A stretch of 64,000 bases of DNA from Campylobacter lari (GTDB taxonomy: Bacteria; Campylobacterota; Campylobacteria; Campylobacterales; Campylobacteraceae): contig NZ_LR134508.1 of the NCBI RefSeq assembly GCF_900638335.1, positions 558,001 to 622,000 of the forward strand, in the 5' to 3' direction. The notes beneath the pieces were generated by a model. It was given only the letters and a program-made list of their open reading frames with translations, made no database searches and was not told where the DNA came from. Made by a program: the position numbers and the translations under genes. Numbering within the stretch: position 1 is the stretch's first letter; each line of letters starts with the position of its first letter. Below are positions 44,679-55,645 of this stretch, piece by piece.

Positions 44679-44707
44679 TTGACATTATGTAAAAAATAAT
44701 ATATAAT
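44679..44707 (+). promoter_or_regulatory. Full-consensus promoter for the tRNA-Gln / tRNA-fMet unit
   Basis: TTGACA (44679-44684), a 17-base spacer, and TATAAT (44702-44707): an exact textbook sigma-70 promoter, 32 bases before tRNA-Gln. Exact -35 boxes are uncommon in Campylobacter, so this should be one of its strongest promoters. Confidence 0.85.
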
Positions 44708-44739
44708 ACCAATTTTAATTTAGAAATTACTTCATTTAT

Positions 44740-44814
44740 TGGGGTATCGCCAAGCGGTAAGGCAACAGGTTTTGGTCCTGTCATTCAGGGGTTCGAATCC
44801 CTTTACCCCATCCA
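44740..44814 (+). tRNA. tRNA-Gln (anticodon TTG)
   Basis: A 75-base cloverleaf with encoded CCA. Acceptor TGGGGTA pairs with TACCCCA, D-arm CGCCAAGCGGTAAGGC, anticodon stem ACAGG/CCTGT with loop TTTTGGT (TTG), and T-arm GGGGTTCGAATCCC. It lies 13 bases before the initiator tRNA. Confidence 0.95.
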
Positions 44815-44827
44815 CTTCATATGATGC

Positions 44828-44903
44828 CGCGAAGTAGAGCAGTGGTTAGCTCGTCGGGCTCATAACCCGAAGGTCGGGAGTTCAAATCTCCCCTTCGCAA
44901 CCA
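44828..44903 (+). tRNA. Initiator tRNA-fMet (anticodon CAT)
   Basis: A 76-base cloverleaf with encoded CCA. The acceptor CGCGAAG/CTTCGCA leaves the first pair as a C1-A72 mismatch, the hallmark recognised by formyltransferase. The anticodon stem carries the three consecutive G-C pairs (TCGGG/CCCGA) specific to initiators, with loop CTCATAA. It is co-transcribed with tRNA-Gln from the consensus promoter. Confidence 0.95.
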
Positions 44904-45165
44904 ATACGTTTTATAAAATAGTTCTTTTAAAGAATTTGAATTAGATGCAGAATAAATCACAAAATTATATCAATTCTGCTTTAAATGATTTAAATCAACC
45001 TTTGTATTTTTAAGACATTAACTAAACATGCTGGAAATCTGAAGTTATTTTAATACAAAATGCACAAAAATAATTAAAACAAGAATATAATTTAAAAAGT
45101 TTTAACAAAATGGTGTTTTATATAATTAGTATCGAAAAAATGTATGAGATTAAAGAAAAAATAAA

Positions 45166-45242
45166 TGGTGGATTTAGCAGGACTCGAACCTGCGACCAAC
45201 CGGTTATGAGCCGGTTGCTCTAACCAACTGAGCTATAAATCC
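45166..45242 (-). tRNA. tRNA with CAT anticodon: elongator Met or Ile2
   Basis: A 77-base minus-strand cloverleaf with encoded CCA; acceptor GGATTTA/TAAATCC is fully paired, the anticodon stem AACCGG-type encloses the loop CTCATAA, and T-arm GCAGGTTCGAGTCCTGC. Normal 1-72 pairing rules out an initiator. Similarity to Bacillus tRNA-Ile2 in D-arm, anticodon stem and variable loop suggests it may be modified by TilS to read AUA, but the acceptor lacks the C4-G69/C5-G68 pairs known for E. coli Ile2, so elongator Met remains possible. Confidence 0.9.
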
Positions 45243-45294
45243 GCCAGAAGTTAAAATAAAAATGTTATTATATCTTTATTTCCTTAATTTAAAT

Positions 45295-46404
45295 TTAGAA
45301 TTTTATTTTTACTGCTTTTTCTATTGCTAAATATCTAAAGGTTATTAAATTTTGTAAAATTCCAAAAAAAATCATAAAGGTAGCAAAAGAACTTCCCCCA
45401 TGACTAAAAAATGGCATGGGTATACCAACAACAGGGGCAAAACCTATAGTCATTGATATATTTACTGCTACATATATGAAAATAAATAAAGCAATGCAAT
45501 TTGTCACTACTCTTGTAAAATAATCATCTTTGAGCTTATAATTTAAACTCAATAAATGAAAAATGAGTAAGGTGTAAAGCAATATGATTATAACTGCACC
45601 AATGAAACCAAATCTTTCAGACAAATATGCAAAGATAAAATCACTCGTAGAAATAGGTAAAAATTTAAAATGTGTTTGTGTGGCTTCATCAGCCTTTTTT
45701 CCGCTCAAACCACCGCTTCCTATAGCAATGATGGATTGTTTTACATGGTAACTTGGCTCTTCAGCTAAGAAATCATGAATTCTTTGTTTTTGATAAGGTT
45801 TTAAAAAATCACTATAAATAATAGGTGAAGCAATAGCTATAGCTAAAAAAATACTAAGCCAAATTTTATAATTTACTCCTATAATAAAAAGTGTTCCAAA
45901 GCCCACTATTAAAAGTACTAAAGCTGTTCCTAAATCAGGTTCTCCTGCTATAAGTAAAAATGGGAGTAAGATATAAAAACTTAGCTTTAAAAATTGTTTT
46001 AAACCATAGCCATTATGAGGTGGTGGGTTTTGATAAATCAAATAAGCTAACATTAAAATAAAAGAAGGCTTAAAAATTTCAGAAGGCTGTATGGTAAAAT
46101 GCGTAAAAGGTATCTCAAGCCATCTTCTAGCACCAAGTTTTTCAACACCAAAAATATCCACACTCAAAAGTAAAGCTATATTAATCCAATATAACACGGG
46201 TATAAGCCACATTAATCTTCTTAAAGGTAAAAAGAAAAAAAATGCAAATCCTGCAAAACCCACTAAAGTATAGATAAATTGCTTTTCAGCTAAGCGTGTG
46301 TTTGCTTCATAAATTAAAAGAAAAGATATAGCTATGATAGGTAACACTAAAAGAGGTTGAACAAAATCAAAATGTGTTAGAATTCTTCTATCAAGTTTTA
46401 TCAA
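45295..46404 (-). CDS. mrdB: Rod-shape peptidoglycan polymerase RodA (MrdB)
   Basis: SEDS-family glycosyltransferase for lateral wall synthesis, working with PBP2. It is 369 residues with about 10 membrane helices. Visible: GARRWLEIPFTHFTIQPSEI, AGEPDLGTALVLLIVGFGTL (catalytic Asp in the DLGT motif), QSIIAIGSGGLSGKKA, FKFLPISTSDFIFAYLSERFG and GIPMPFFSHGGSSF. FLPISTSDFIFA (E. coli FLPERHTDFIFA) is the RodA signature, unlike ftsW at 28568. It is divergent from the pseudouridine synthase gene. Confidence 0.94.
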   Translation of the reverse strand: MIKLDRRILTHFDFVQPLLVLPIIAISFLLIYEANTRLAEKQFIYTLVGFAGFAFFFFLPLRRLMWLIPVLYWINIALLLSVDIFGVEKLGARRWLEIPFTHFTIQPSEIFKPSFILMLAYLIYQNPPPHNGYGLKQFLKLSFYILLPFLLIAGEPDLGTALVLLIVGFGTLFIIGVNYKIWLSIFLAIAIASPIIYSDFLKPYQKQRIHDFLAEEPSYHVKQSIIAIGSGGLSGKKADEATQTHFKFLPISTSDFIFAYLSERFGFIGAVIIILLYTLLIFHLLSLNYKLKDDYFTRVVTNCIALFIFIYVAVNISMTIGFAPVVGIPMPFFSHGGSSFATFMIFFGILQNLITFRYLAIEKAVKIKF

Positions 46405-46475
46405 AGCTACCCTTTTTACAAAATATTGTGTAATTATATGCTAAAATTGCAAATTTTATCACAAGGAAATATAAT

Positions 46476-47438
46476 ATGCTAAAAATTTCATCACTTTGTG
46501 AAGAAAGATTGGATATTTTTTTATCAGATATACTTAAGCAAAGTCGTTCGCAAGTTGCTAAACTAATCAAAGAAAACTGCATATATATTAATGAAAAATT
46601 AGAAAATAAAAGTTCTAAAAAAATAAAACAAAAAGATGAAATAAGTATTTTTTTACCTTTAGTAAAAGAAGTCAAAGAAAGCTACACGCCCGAGTTTGAT
46701 ATAGAAATTTTATATGAAGATGATGATGTTTTAGTTTTAAACAAAGCTCCTAATATTGTCGTACATGGTGCAAGTAGTGTTAAAGAAGCGACTTTAGTGG
46801 ATTGGCTTTTGCATAAGGGTTATGCTTTATCAAATTTAAATGGAGAGCATAGGGCAGGACTTGTGCATAGACTTGATAAAGGCACAAGCGGAGCTATCAT
46901 CATAGCTAAAAACAATCAAGCACATCAATTTTTAGCAAATCAGCTTTTAGATAAAAGCATGGGTAGATTTTACCTTGCTTTGAGTGAATTGCCTTTGAAA
47001 AATGATAAAATGAGTAATGAAAAAGCTATTATGCGTTGTCCCAATAATAGACTTAAAAAAATTACTACAAATGCTAAAAATCCTTTAGCAAAAAATGCAA
47101 AAACAGATTTTATAAATTTATTAAGTGCTAAAAAATGCTCTTTAATAGCTGCTAAGTTATACACAGGAAGAACCCATCAAATCAGGGTACATTTAGCAGA
47201 TTTTAATCGCTATATTTTAGGAGATGAATTATACGGATATAAAGGAAAAATAAAGTATAATAGAGTAATGCTTCATGCGTATTTGATTTATTTTATTCAT
47301 CCTAGGACTAAAGAGTTAATGTTTATAAAAGCTCCTATGTTTGATGATTTTTATCAAATTTTAAAAGAAAATTTTACACAAGGAGAGATAGATGAAAAAA
47401 CTTCACTGGATTATCTTAAGTTCTGTTTTGGCTTTTAG
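46476..47438 (+). CDS. Ribosomal large-subunit pseudouridine synthase (RluC/RluD family)
   Basis: A 320-residue enzyme with N-terminal S4 domain (about 10-65: RLDIFLSDILKQSRSQVAKL) and a pseudouridine synthase domain. The catalytic Asp is in HRLDKGTSGAIIIAKN; ILYEDDDVLVLNKAPNIVVH, LYTGRTHQIRVHLA and RVMLHAYLIYF are family blocks. Which uridine it modifies in 23S rRNA is not certain. CAAGGAA precedes the ATG. The last 47 bases overlap the flpA gene, which starts the next reading frame with its own strong ribosome site. Confidence 0.9.
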   Translation: MLKISSLCEERLDIFLSDILKQSRSQVAKLIKENCIYINEKLENKSSKKIKQKDEISIFLPLVKEVKESYTPEFDIEILYEDDDVLVLNKAPNIVVHGASSVKEATLVDWLLHKGYALSNLNGEHRAGLVHRLDKGTSGAIIIAKNNQAHQFLANQLLDKSMGRFYLALSELPLKNDKMSNEKAIMRCPNNRLKKITTNAKNPLAKNAKTDFINLLSAKKCSLIAAKLYTGRTHQIRVHLADFNRYILGDELYGYKGKIKYNRVMLHAYLIYFIHPRTKELMFIKAPMFDDFYQILKENFTQGEIDEKTSLDYLKFCFGF

Positions 47439-48606
47439 TGCTTGTAGCACAACTATGAGTTCGCCTCAAATTGCTCAAGTAAATGATACTTTACCAAAAA
47501 TTTCAAATATTAAAAGTATAAGTGATATTACAAGTATAGCTTTTGAATGGGAACCATTGTATGATCAAAATATAGCAGGCTATTATATTTATAGGGCAAA
47601 TGCAGCTGGTGCACCTATGGAGCTTATAGCAAAAATTAAAAATAAATTTCAAACTCATTATACTGATACAAATTTAGAGCCAAATACAAGGTATTATTAT
47701 TCTATGAAAACTTTTAACGAGCTTGGACAAGTTTCTCAAGATGGTATAAGTATAGAAGCTTTTACAAATAGAGTGATTGATCCAGTGCCTTTTGTGCAAG
47801 CTATTGTTGGTTTGCCAAATCGTGTAAAAATAGTTTGGAGACCACATCCTGATGTAAGAGTAAATTCATACATCATTGAGCGTGCAAATATGAAAGATAT
47901 GAAATTTAAAGAATTAGCTAGGGTTAAAAATCGTTTAAGTGCTGAATATATAGATGATTCATTAAAACCTGATGAGAGTTTTCAATATAGAATTATAGCT
48001 TTAGCTTATGATGGTATTAAAAGTACTCCAAGTAAGATAGTCGAATCAACTACCAAAGCGCTTCCTCCTATGGTAAGCAATTTACAAGCAAGTAAAGATG
48101 CGCCAAGAAAAATCATTTTAACTTGGGATAAAATTGACTATGCTGATTTTGCTTATTATAAAATTTATTCAAGTTCAACTACTTTTTTACCTTTTAGTGT
48201 GGTAGCTAAAACTTCTGAAAATACTTATGAAGATGTAGTTAAAGGTGTGGCTGAAAAAAAATATTATAAAGTTAGTATGGTGGATAAAGATGGCTTGGAA
48301 AGTCCTATAGCAAGTGAGCCTGTAGAAGGTATTACCTTAGGGGCACCATTAGCACCAAGTATTGTTTTGTGTGCTGTTGAAGATGATGGCATTAGAGTTG
48401 AATGGGTTGATAATGATGATAGAGCCAGGGAATATATAGTTAAAAGAAGCGGCGGTGGAAGCAATGCTGTGTTTAAAGAGATTAAATCTAAACAATTAAA
48501 AGACATCACAGCTGTTCCTGGAAAAGTGTATAGTTATGAAGTTATAGCTATTGATGCAAATGGTATAGAATCAAAAGCTTCTGATAAATTTACAGCGGTG
48601 AAATAA
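47392..48606 (+). CDS. flpA: FlpA-like fibronectin-binding lipoprotein with fibronectin type III domains
   Basis: A 404-residue outer-membrane-anchored lipoprotein; in C. jejuni FlpA is an adhesin for host fibronectin. Lipobox SACS at about residue 17. It contains about four fibronectin type III-like modules, with repeated YYIYRAN, YRIIALAYDG, YKIYSSST and YEVIAIDANG. The fibronectin contact motif known in C. jejuni (WRPHPDFRV) is present as WRPHPDVRV at about 149-157, one substitution. Start chosen at ATG 47392 with AAGGAGAG. It shares one base with the trmB start. Confidence 0.92.
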   Translation: MKKLHWIILSSVLAFSACSTTMSSPQIAQVNDTLPKISNIKSISDITSIAFEWEPLYDQNIAGYYIYRANAAGAPMELIAKIKNKFQTHYTDTNLEPNTRYYYSMKTFNELGQVSQDGISIEAFTNRVIDPVPFVQAIVGLPNRVKIVWRPHPDVRVNSYIIERANMKDMKFKELARVKNRLSAEYIDDSLKPDESFQYRIIALAYDGIKSTPSKIVESTTKALPPMVSNLQASKDAPRKIILTWDKIDYADFAYYKIYSSSTTFLPFSVVAKTSENTYEDVVKGVAEKKYYKVSMVDKDGLESPIASEPVEGITLGAPLAPSIVLCAVEDDGIRVEWVDNDDRAREYIVKRSGGGSNAVFKEIKSKQLKDITAVPGKVYSYEVIAIDANGIESKASDKFTAVK

Positions 48607-49796
48607 TGCCAAATTTTAAGTGTGAAATTTTAAAAGAAATTCAACTTCCTTTTAAAAAAGATGAGGTTGAATTCTTATGGATGGCTAAGGGTGAAAATGT
48701 AGATTTGCTTTTTACGCGTATAAAGCAAGAAAGCTTTTTTTTACAAATTAAAAAAGATGAAAAAAAACAAGAATGGCTTATTAAGGGTGAAAAACACACT
48801 AAGCCTTCGCAAATTGGGTATTTACAAAAAGCTTTACTTGTGTTTAAAGAAAATTTCACTCAAGATGTAGTTTGTGAAGCTGTGGCGTTAAAACATACAA
48901 GGTTAATCCAAAAAACACCTTTAATTGCTAATGATTTAAAAGAGTTGTTAGGGCAAATAAAAAGCAAAAAGCAAATTTATATTGAAATAGGTTTTGGAAG
49001 TGGTAGGCATTTACTTTATCAAGCAAGATTAAATCTTGATGTTTTGGTTGTAGGTATAGAAATTTACACCCCTGCGTTAGAACAAGTAGCTAAACTTGCT
49101 TTAAGTGAAAATTTAAATAATGTTTTATTAATAGAAACTGATGCAAGATTATTATTAAGCGTACTTGAATCTAATCTAGTAGATAAAATCTTTTTGCATT
49201 TTCCTGTCCCTTGGGATAAAAAGCCTCATCGTAGAGTGGTGGGATTAAATTTTGCAAATGAATGTGCTAGAGTTTTAAAAGAAAATGGACAATTTGAACT
49301 AAGAACAGATAGCTTTTTGTATTTTGATTTTACCTTAGAAACTTTTTTAACTTTTTCGCATTTAAAAGCTTTAATTAAAAAAAATGAAAATTTAGAAATT
49401 TCAAGCAAATATGAAGATCGCTGGAAAAGACAAAATAAAGATATATATGATTTAATCATCAGTGGTTTTAGTAAGAGTGAAAGTTTAAATAAAGATCAAA
49501 AATTTGCTATTGAAGATTTAAGATTAAACACAGAAGAATTAGTTTGTATAAAAAAGAATTTTAAAAATGAAGTTTTTAAAGGCGAGGATTTTTTCTTGCA
49601 TTTTGAAAAAATGTACATTAAAGATGATGAGCTTATCATTAAAATAGCTTTTGGTGCTTTTTATAAGCCTGAGCATGTTTATATAGCTTTAAACACACAA
49701 AAAATAGAATTTATCTTTGAGCAACCTTTTAAAACTAAAGAAAATTTAAAAGCTATAGAAAAATTAAGAGAAATATTGTATTCTTATATCAAATAA
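48606..49796 (+). CDS. trmB: tRNA (guanine-N7-)-methyltransferase TrmB, extended form
   Basis: Methylates G46 in the variable loop of tRNAs with SAM. It is 396 residues, longer than the usual 210-240 because of an N-terminal domain (1-110) and a C-terminal extension (about 300-396), as in other Campylobacter TrmB. Core motifs: YIEIGFGSGRHLLYQARL (SAM loop), VGIEIYTPALEQV and HFPVPWDKKPHRRVVG (catalytic PxPWxKxxH motif), and FELRTDSFLYFDF. It shares one base with the flpA stop. Confidence 0.92.
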   Translation: MPNFKCEILKEIQLPFKKDEVEFLWMAKGENVDLLFTRIKQESFFLQIKKDEKKQEWLIKGEKHTKPSQIGYLQKALLVFKENFTQDVVCEAVALKHTRLIQKTPLIANDLKELLGQIKSKKQIYIEIGFGSGRHLLYQARLNLDVLVVGIEIYTPALEQVAKLALSENLNNVLLIETDARLLLSVLESNLVDKIFLHFPVPWDKKPHRRVVGLNFANECARVLKENGQFELRTDSFLYFDFTLETFLTFSHLKALIKKNENLEISSKYEDRWKRQNKDIYDLIISGFSKSESLNKDQKFAIEDLRLNTEELVCIKKNFKNEVFKGEDFFLHFEKMYIKDDELIIKIAFGAFYKPEHVYIALNTQKIEFIFEQPFKTKENLKAIEKLREILYSYIK

Positions 49797-49828
49797 TAAT
49801 TTATAAAGTAAATAAGGAAAAAGTAGTG

Positions 49829-50485
49829 ATGATAGAAGCTAAAAAGCTTTGTCTTGGTTATGATGAACTTGTTATAGAAAATGCTAGTTTTTCACTAAAA
49901 GATAATGATTTTGTTTTTATTACAGGAAAAAGTGGTAGTGGAAAATCAACTTTGTTAAAATCTTTTTATGGAGATTTGGAACCAATAAGCGGGAATTTAA
50001 AAGTTTGTAATAATGATTTAGTGGATATTTCTAATGCTGAGCTTTTACAGCTTAGGCAAAAAATAGGAATTATTTTTCAAGATTATCGTTTGGTGCAAGA
50101 ATTTAGCGTAGAAAAAAATGTAATGCTACCTTTGATGATTAAAGGTTATAGCAAGAATGTATGTAAAGAACAAGCTGCAAAGCTTTTAAAGCATGTAAAT
50201 TTAACCTTTAAAGCTGATAAAAAACCAGCTCAGCTTTCAGGTGGAGAACAACAACGCGTGGCTATGGCAAGAGCTTTGGCACATAATCCAAAATTGCTCT
50301 TATGTGATGAGCCAACAGGAAATTTGGATGAGTATTCTTCAGACATTATATGGACTTTATTAAAATCAGCTAGAGAAATACTTGGAACTTGCGTGGTTGT
50401 TGTTACGCATAGAATTCCTACTAATTTAAGACTTGATTACCGTCGTTTTAATATAGAAAATGGGAGAATGAATGAAATCTTTTAA
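49829..50485 (+). CDS. ftsE: Cell-division ATPase FtsE
   Basis: ABC ATPase that with FtsX controls septal wall hydrolases through a periplasmic activator. It is 218 residues. Walker A GKSGSGKST, Q-loop IFQDYRLVQ, signature LSGGEQQRVAMARAL, Walker B LLLCDEPTGNLDEYS, and switch THRIP. A GTG at 49826 is in frame one codon earlier; the ATG at 49829 with AAGGAAAAAG upstream is preferred. It overlaps ftsX by 14 bases and is followed by the presumed partner hydrolase activator. Confidence 0.93.
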   Translation: MIEAKKLCLGYDELVIENASFSLKDNDFVFITGKSGSGKSTLLKSFYGDLEPISGNLKVCNNDLVDISNAELLQLRQKIGIIFQDYRLVQEFSVEKNVMLPLMIKGYSKNVCKEQAAKLLKHVNLTFKADKKPAQLSGGEQQRVAMARALAHNPKLLLCDEPTGNLDEYSSDIIWTLLKSAREILGTCVVVVTHRIPTNLRLDYRRFNIENGRMNEIF

Positions 50486-51274
50486 AAATCATCTTTCTTT
50501 GATATTTGCTTTAATGGTAATGATGTTTGCTTTTGAATTTTTAATCATTACAAACAAAACTATAGAACATTATGAAAAACTTTTGAATAAAGATTATAAT
50601 ATTATTTTAGTAGGTAAAACTCATTTAGATAAAAAAAGCATAGAAGATCAAATAAGTCATTTTCAATCTTTAGAAATTTTAAATCCAAATGAAATGATAG
50701 ATAGACTTAAGAATGATATATCAGCTAAAAATATAGAGGTTTTAAAGGCTACATTGCCAAAATTTTATACCTTAAAACTCAATAAACTTTTATCAGAAGA
50801 TGAGCTAAATACTTTAAAAGATAAGCTTTTAAAAAATCCTAATATAACTAAAGTAGAAACTTTTTCAAAAACGCATACAAAAATTTATAAACTTTTGGTT
50901 TTAGTGAAATTTTTATTATGGTTTTTCTTGTTTATTATAATACTACTTAGCTTTGTATTATTGCTTAAACAAATGAAAATTTGGCTTTTTGAACATACTC
51001 AAAGAGTAGAAATCATGTGTTTGCTTGGAGCGCCATTTTGGTTTAGATCTTTTATGCTTTATAAGATAGTTTTTATTGATTGTTTTATAGCATTTTTATT
51101 GCTTGTATTATTTTTTACTCAAGTTTATGATCTTGAATCCATTAAACTAGCTTTGCAAAGTGTGGATATTAGCTTACCTAAAATAAGTATTTTCACGCAT
51201 TTGTTTTTGATTTTTTTAGCAATGCTTTGTGTTTGTTTTGCTTGTGTGAATTTTGTAATGTTTAAGGTTAGAAA

Positions 51275-51278
<4 letters not shown>
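50472..51278 (+). CDS. ftsX: Cell-division membrane protein FtsX
   Basis: A 268-residue inner-membrane partner of FtsE. The first membrane segment is at about 9-27; the periplasmic domain follows to about 140; then three more segments (about 143-168, 195-222 and 240-262), the FtsX topology of four helices. RVEIMCLLGAPFWFRSFMLYKI is the conserved cytoplasmic stretch contacting FtsE. It overlaps ftsE by 14 bases and the EnvC-like gene by 4, so all three are coupled. Confidence 0.9.
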
Positions 51279-53225
<1,947 letters not shown>

Positions 53226-53239
53226 AATTAAGGATAAAA

Positions 53240-53458
53240 ATGAGAGTAGAACAAATAACAGCAAAAGCATTAAAAAAACTAAAAGATGATAGATATAAGC
53301 TAGCACTTGTAGTGGCTAAAAGAGCTGAAGAATTAGCAAATGGCGCAGAACCTTTAGTAAATTTAGACAAAAATAAGTATAAATATACTGATATTGCTTT
53401 ACATGAAATAGCAGAAGATAAAATCGTTTTAGAGGGATTTATTGAAGCTAGTAAATGA
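53240..53458 (+). CDS. rpoZ: RNA polymerase omega subunit
   Basis: A 72-residue RNA polymerase assembly subunit and part of the ppGpp site in some bacteria. It starts [21 protein letters not shown] and contains [20 protein letters not shown], the epsilonproteobacterial form of the RpoZ helix 2-3 region. AAGGATAAAA precedes the ATG. It is followed directly by spoT, overlapping by 17 bases, coupling the omega subunit with the ppGpp enzyme as in many bacteria. Confidence 0.93.
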   Translation: MRVEQITAKALKKLKDDRYKLALVVAKRAEELANGAEPLVNLDKNKYKYTDIALHEIAEDKIVLEGFIEASK

Positions 53459-55631
53459 TGAGTTATTGTTAGATAAACTTGTTGATGATGTTAAAAATTG
53501 TAAGGATTTACAAAGAGCAAAAGAAATTCTTTTTATGGTCTTTCCACAATCTGCTGTTTTAGAAAAAGCAGTAGATTTTTGTATCCAAAAACACGAAGGA
53601 CAATTTAGAAAAAGCGGGGAACCATATGCAGTTCATCCTATATTAGTAGCTTCTTTTGTGGCATTTTTAAGCCCTGTGCAGTCTATGATTATAGCTGCAT
53701 TATTGCATGATGTTTTAGAAGATACAAATTGCAATGAAGAGGAATTAAACGCAAATTTTGGTGAAGAGGTAACCAAATTAGTTCAAGGTTTAACTAAAAT
53801 AGTCAGTATTAGAGAAGATCATCTTACACGCTCTAATTCTAATGAAAAACTTGCAAAATCTGCTTTGACTTTTAGAAATATGCTTTTAGCTGGTGTTGAA
53901 GATGTGAGTGTGCTTGTAATAAAACTTTGCGATAGATTACACAATATGCTTACTTTAAATTTTCTAAGAGAAGATAAACAAAAAAGAATCAGCGAAGAAA
54001 CCTTGGTAGTATATGCACCTATAGCTCACAGACTTGGAATTTCAAGTATAAAAAATTTACTTGAAGATTTAAGTTTTAAATTTTTACTACCTGATGAGTA
54101 CGCACAAATTGATAATTATATAAATGCAAAAGATCAACAAATTCAACTTGGATTTAATGAGTTTATCTCAAAAATAGAAATGTTATTTTTAGAGAATGGT
54201 TTTAGACAAGGCAGTTTTGTTATACATAAAAGAATTAAACACAATTATTCTATTTATTTGAAAATGCAAAGAAAAGGTGTAGGACTTGATGAAGTTTTAG
54301 ACCTTTTGGGTGTAAGAATTTTGGTAGAAAAAGTTTATGATTGTTACTTGGCCTTAGGAATTTTACATACGCATTTTAATCCTTTAATTTCAAGATTTAA
54401 AGACTATATAGCCTTGCCAAAACAAAATGGTTACCAAACCTTACACACAACGCTTTTTGATGCAAAAAATATCATAGAAGCTCAAATTCGCACCTTTGAT
54501 ATGCACAAGACTGCTGAATTTGGTGTTGCTGCACATTGGAAATACAAAGAAGGAAATATAACAACACCAAATTTAGATTGGCTTGCAGATATTTCCATGC
54601 ATGGTAAAGAGGAAGGGAACAATGTACAAGATTGTGACGCTATAGAGCTTTATGAATATGCAAAAGATAGTTTATATATTGAAGATATAGCAGTGTATTC
54701 CCCAAAAGGTGAAATTTTCACTTTACCACGTGGAGCTACGGCTTTGGATTTTGCATACGAGGTTCATACTAAAGTGGGACTTCATGCAAAAACAGCTTTT
54801 GTTAATCGTATGAGAGTACCACTTTTAACTGTGTTAAAAAATGGAGATATAGTTAGCATTGAAACCTCAGAGGAAGAATTTTTTAGATGTTCTTGGATAG
54901 ATAGTGTTAAAACAGGAAAAGCTAGAGCTAGTATAAGAGATTTTTGTAAGCAAAAGAAAAAAGAATTAAATAATAAAATTGCTATAAATCTTTTATCTAC
55001 AGTATTTAATAAAGATTCTAAACTTATAGAAGAATGGCTTGAAAAAGAAAAATTTAATAAAAAGCTTAGACAAATTGCTTTGGATTTTAACTATTTTAAA
55101 GAGGTGATTATAGCTCTTAGAAAATATGTGGGTCAAAATCAGGTGGCTAAATTTGAGCAAAATGAGCAAAAATTTGAAAGTATAGTGATTGGTTCTAATT
55201 ATAAAATAACCACGATTAATTTTGATTATTGTTGTAGGCCTAAAAGAGGAGATGAAATCATCGCTTTTAGACACTCAACTGGCGCAATGATACACCATAA
55301 ACTTTGCGAACAAGCAATGAAAATGATAGAAGATAATAAAGAAATGGTTTTTGTTTCTTGGAATGATAGCTCGATAAAAAGTTACAAAATCATCGTTTCT
55401 ATAGAGAATAAAAAAGGTTCTTTAGCAGATTTTCTAACTACTTTGGCTAAAATGCAAATAAATGTTTTAACTATCAATTCAGCTGATTCAGAACCTGTAG
55501 TGGCAAATTATTTTGAAGTACAGGTTGAATTACCTAATAATGTAGATGTTGAAAATGCAAAAGAAAGACTAAAAGCTAGATACAAAATCTTAGATTTTAC
55601 ATCTTTAAATGATGCGTATAATAATCACTAA
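53442..55631 (+). CDS. spoT: Bifunctional (p)ppGpp synthetase/hydrolase (Rsh/SpoT)
   Basis: A 729-residue stringent response enzyme, probably the only long RelA/SpoT protein here. Hydrolase HD domain: [11 protein letters not shown] with [12 protein letters not shown] (metal His/Asp). Synthetase: [37 protein letters not shown] and [13 protein letters not shown]. Then TGS ([21 protein letters not shown]) and C-terminal ACT (about 660-715). The frame starts with TTG 53442 preceded by AGAGGG inside rpoZ; the nearby ATGs are in other frames. Both active sites look intact. Confidence 0.93.
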   Translation: MKLVNDELLLDKLVDDVKNCKDLQRAKEILFMVFPQSAVLEKAVDFCIQKHEGQFRKSGEPYAVHPILVASFVAFLSPVQSMIIAALLHDVLEDTNCNEEELNANFGEEVTKLVQGLTKIVSIREDHLTRSNSNEKLAKSALTFRNMLLAGVEDVSVLVIKLCDRLHNMLTLNFLREDKQKRISEETLVVYAPIAHRLGISSIKNLLEDLSFKFLLPDEYAQIDNYINAKDQQIQLGFNEFISKIEMLFLENGFRQGSFVIHKRIKHNYSIYLKMQRKGVGLDEVLDLLGVRILVEKVYDCYLALGILHTHFNPLISRFKDYIALPKQNGYQTLHTTLFDAKNIIEAQIRTFDMHKTAEFGVAAHWKYKEGNITTPNLDWLADISMHGKEEGNNVQDCDAIELYEYAKDSLYIEDIAVYSPKGEIFTLPRGATALDFAYEVHTKVGLHAKTAFVNRMRVPLLTVLKNGDIVSIETSEEEFFRCSWIDSVKTGKARASIRDFCKQKKKELNNKIAINLLSTVFNKDSKLIEEWLEKEKFNKKLRQIALDFNYFKEVIIALRKYVGQNQVAKFEQNEQKFESIVIGSNYKITTINFDYCCRPKRGDEIIAFRHSTGAMIHHKLCEQAMKMIEDNKEMVFVSWNDSSIKSYKIIVSIENKKGSLADFLTTLAKMQINVLTINSADSEPVVANYFEVQVELPNNVDVENAKERLKARYKILDFTSLNDAYNNH

Positions 55632-55645
55632 AAAAAGGTTTTATA

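Noticed and set aside
44904..45165. Possible small gene between the tRNA genes
   Set aside because: 262 bases with no ORF with ribosome site and no clear hairpin; I see only AT-rich spacer.
46391..46675. Minus-strand frame over the pseudouridine synthase start
   Set aside because: Overlaps an S4-domain coding region with good ribosome site; no support of its own.
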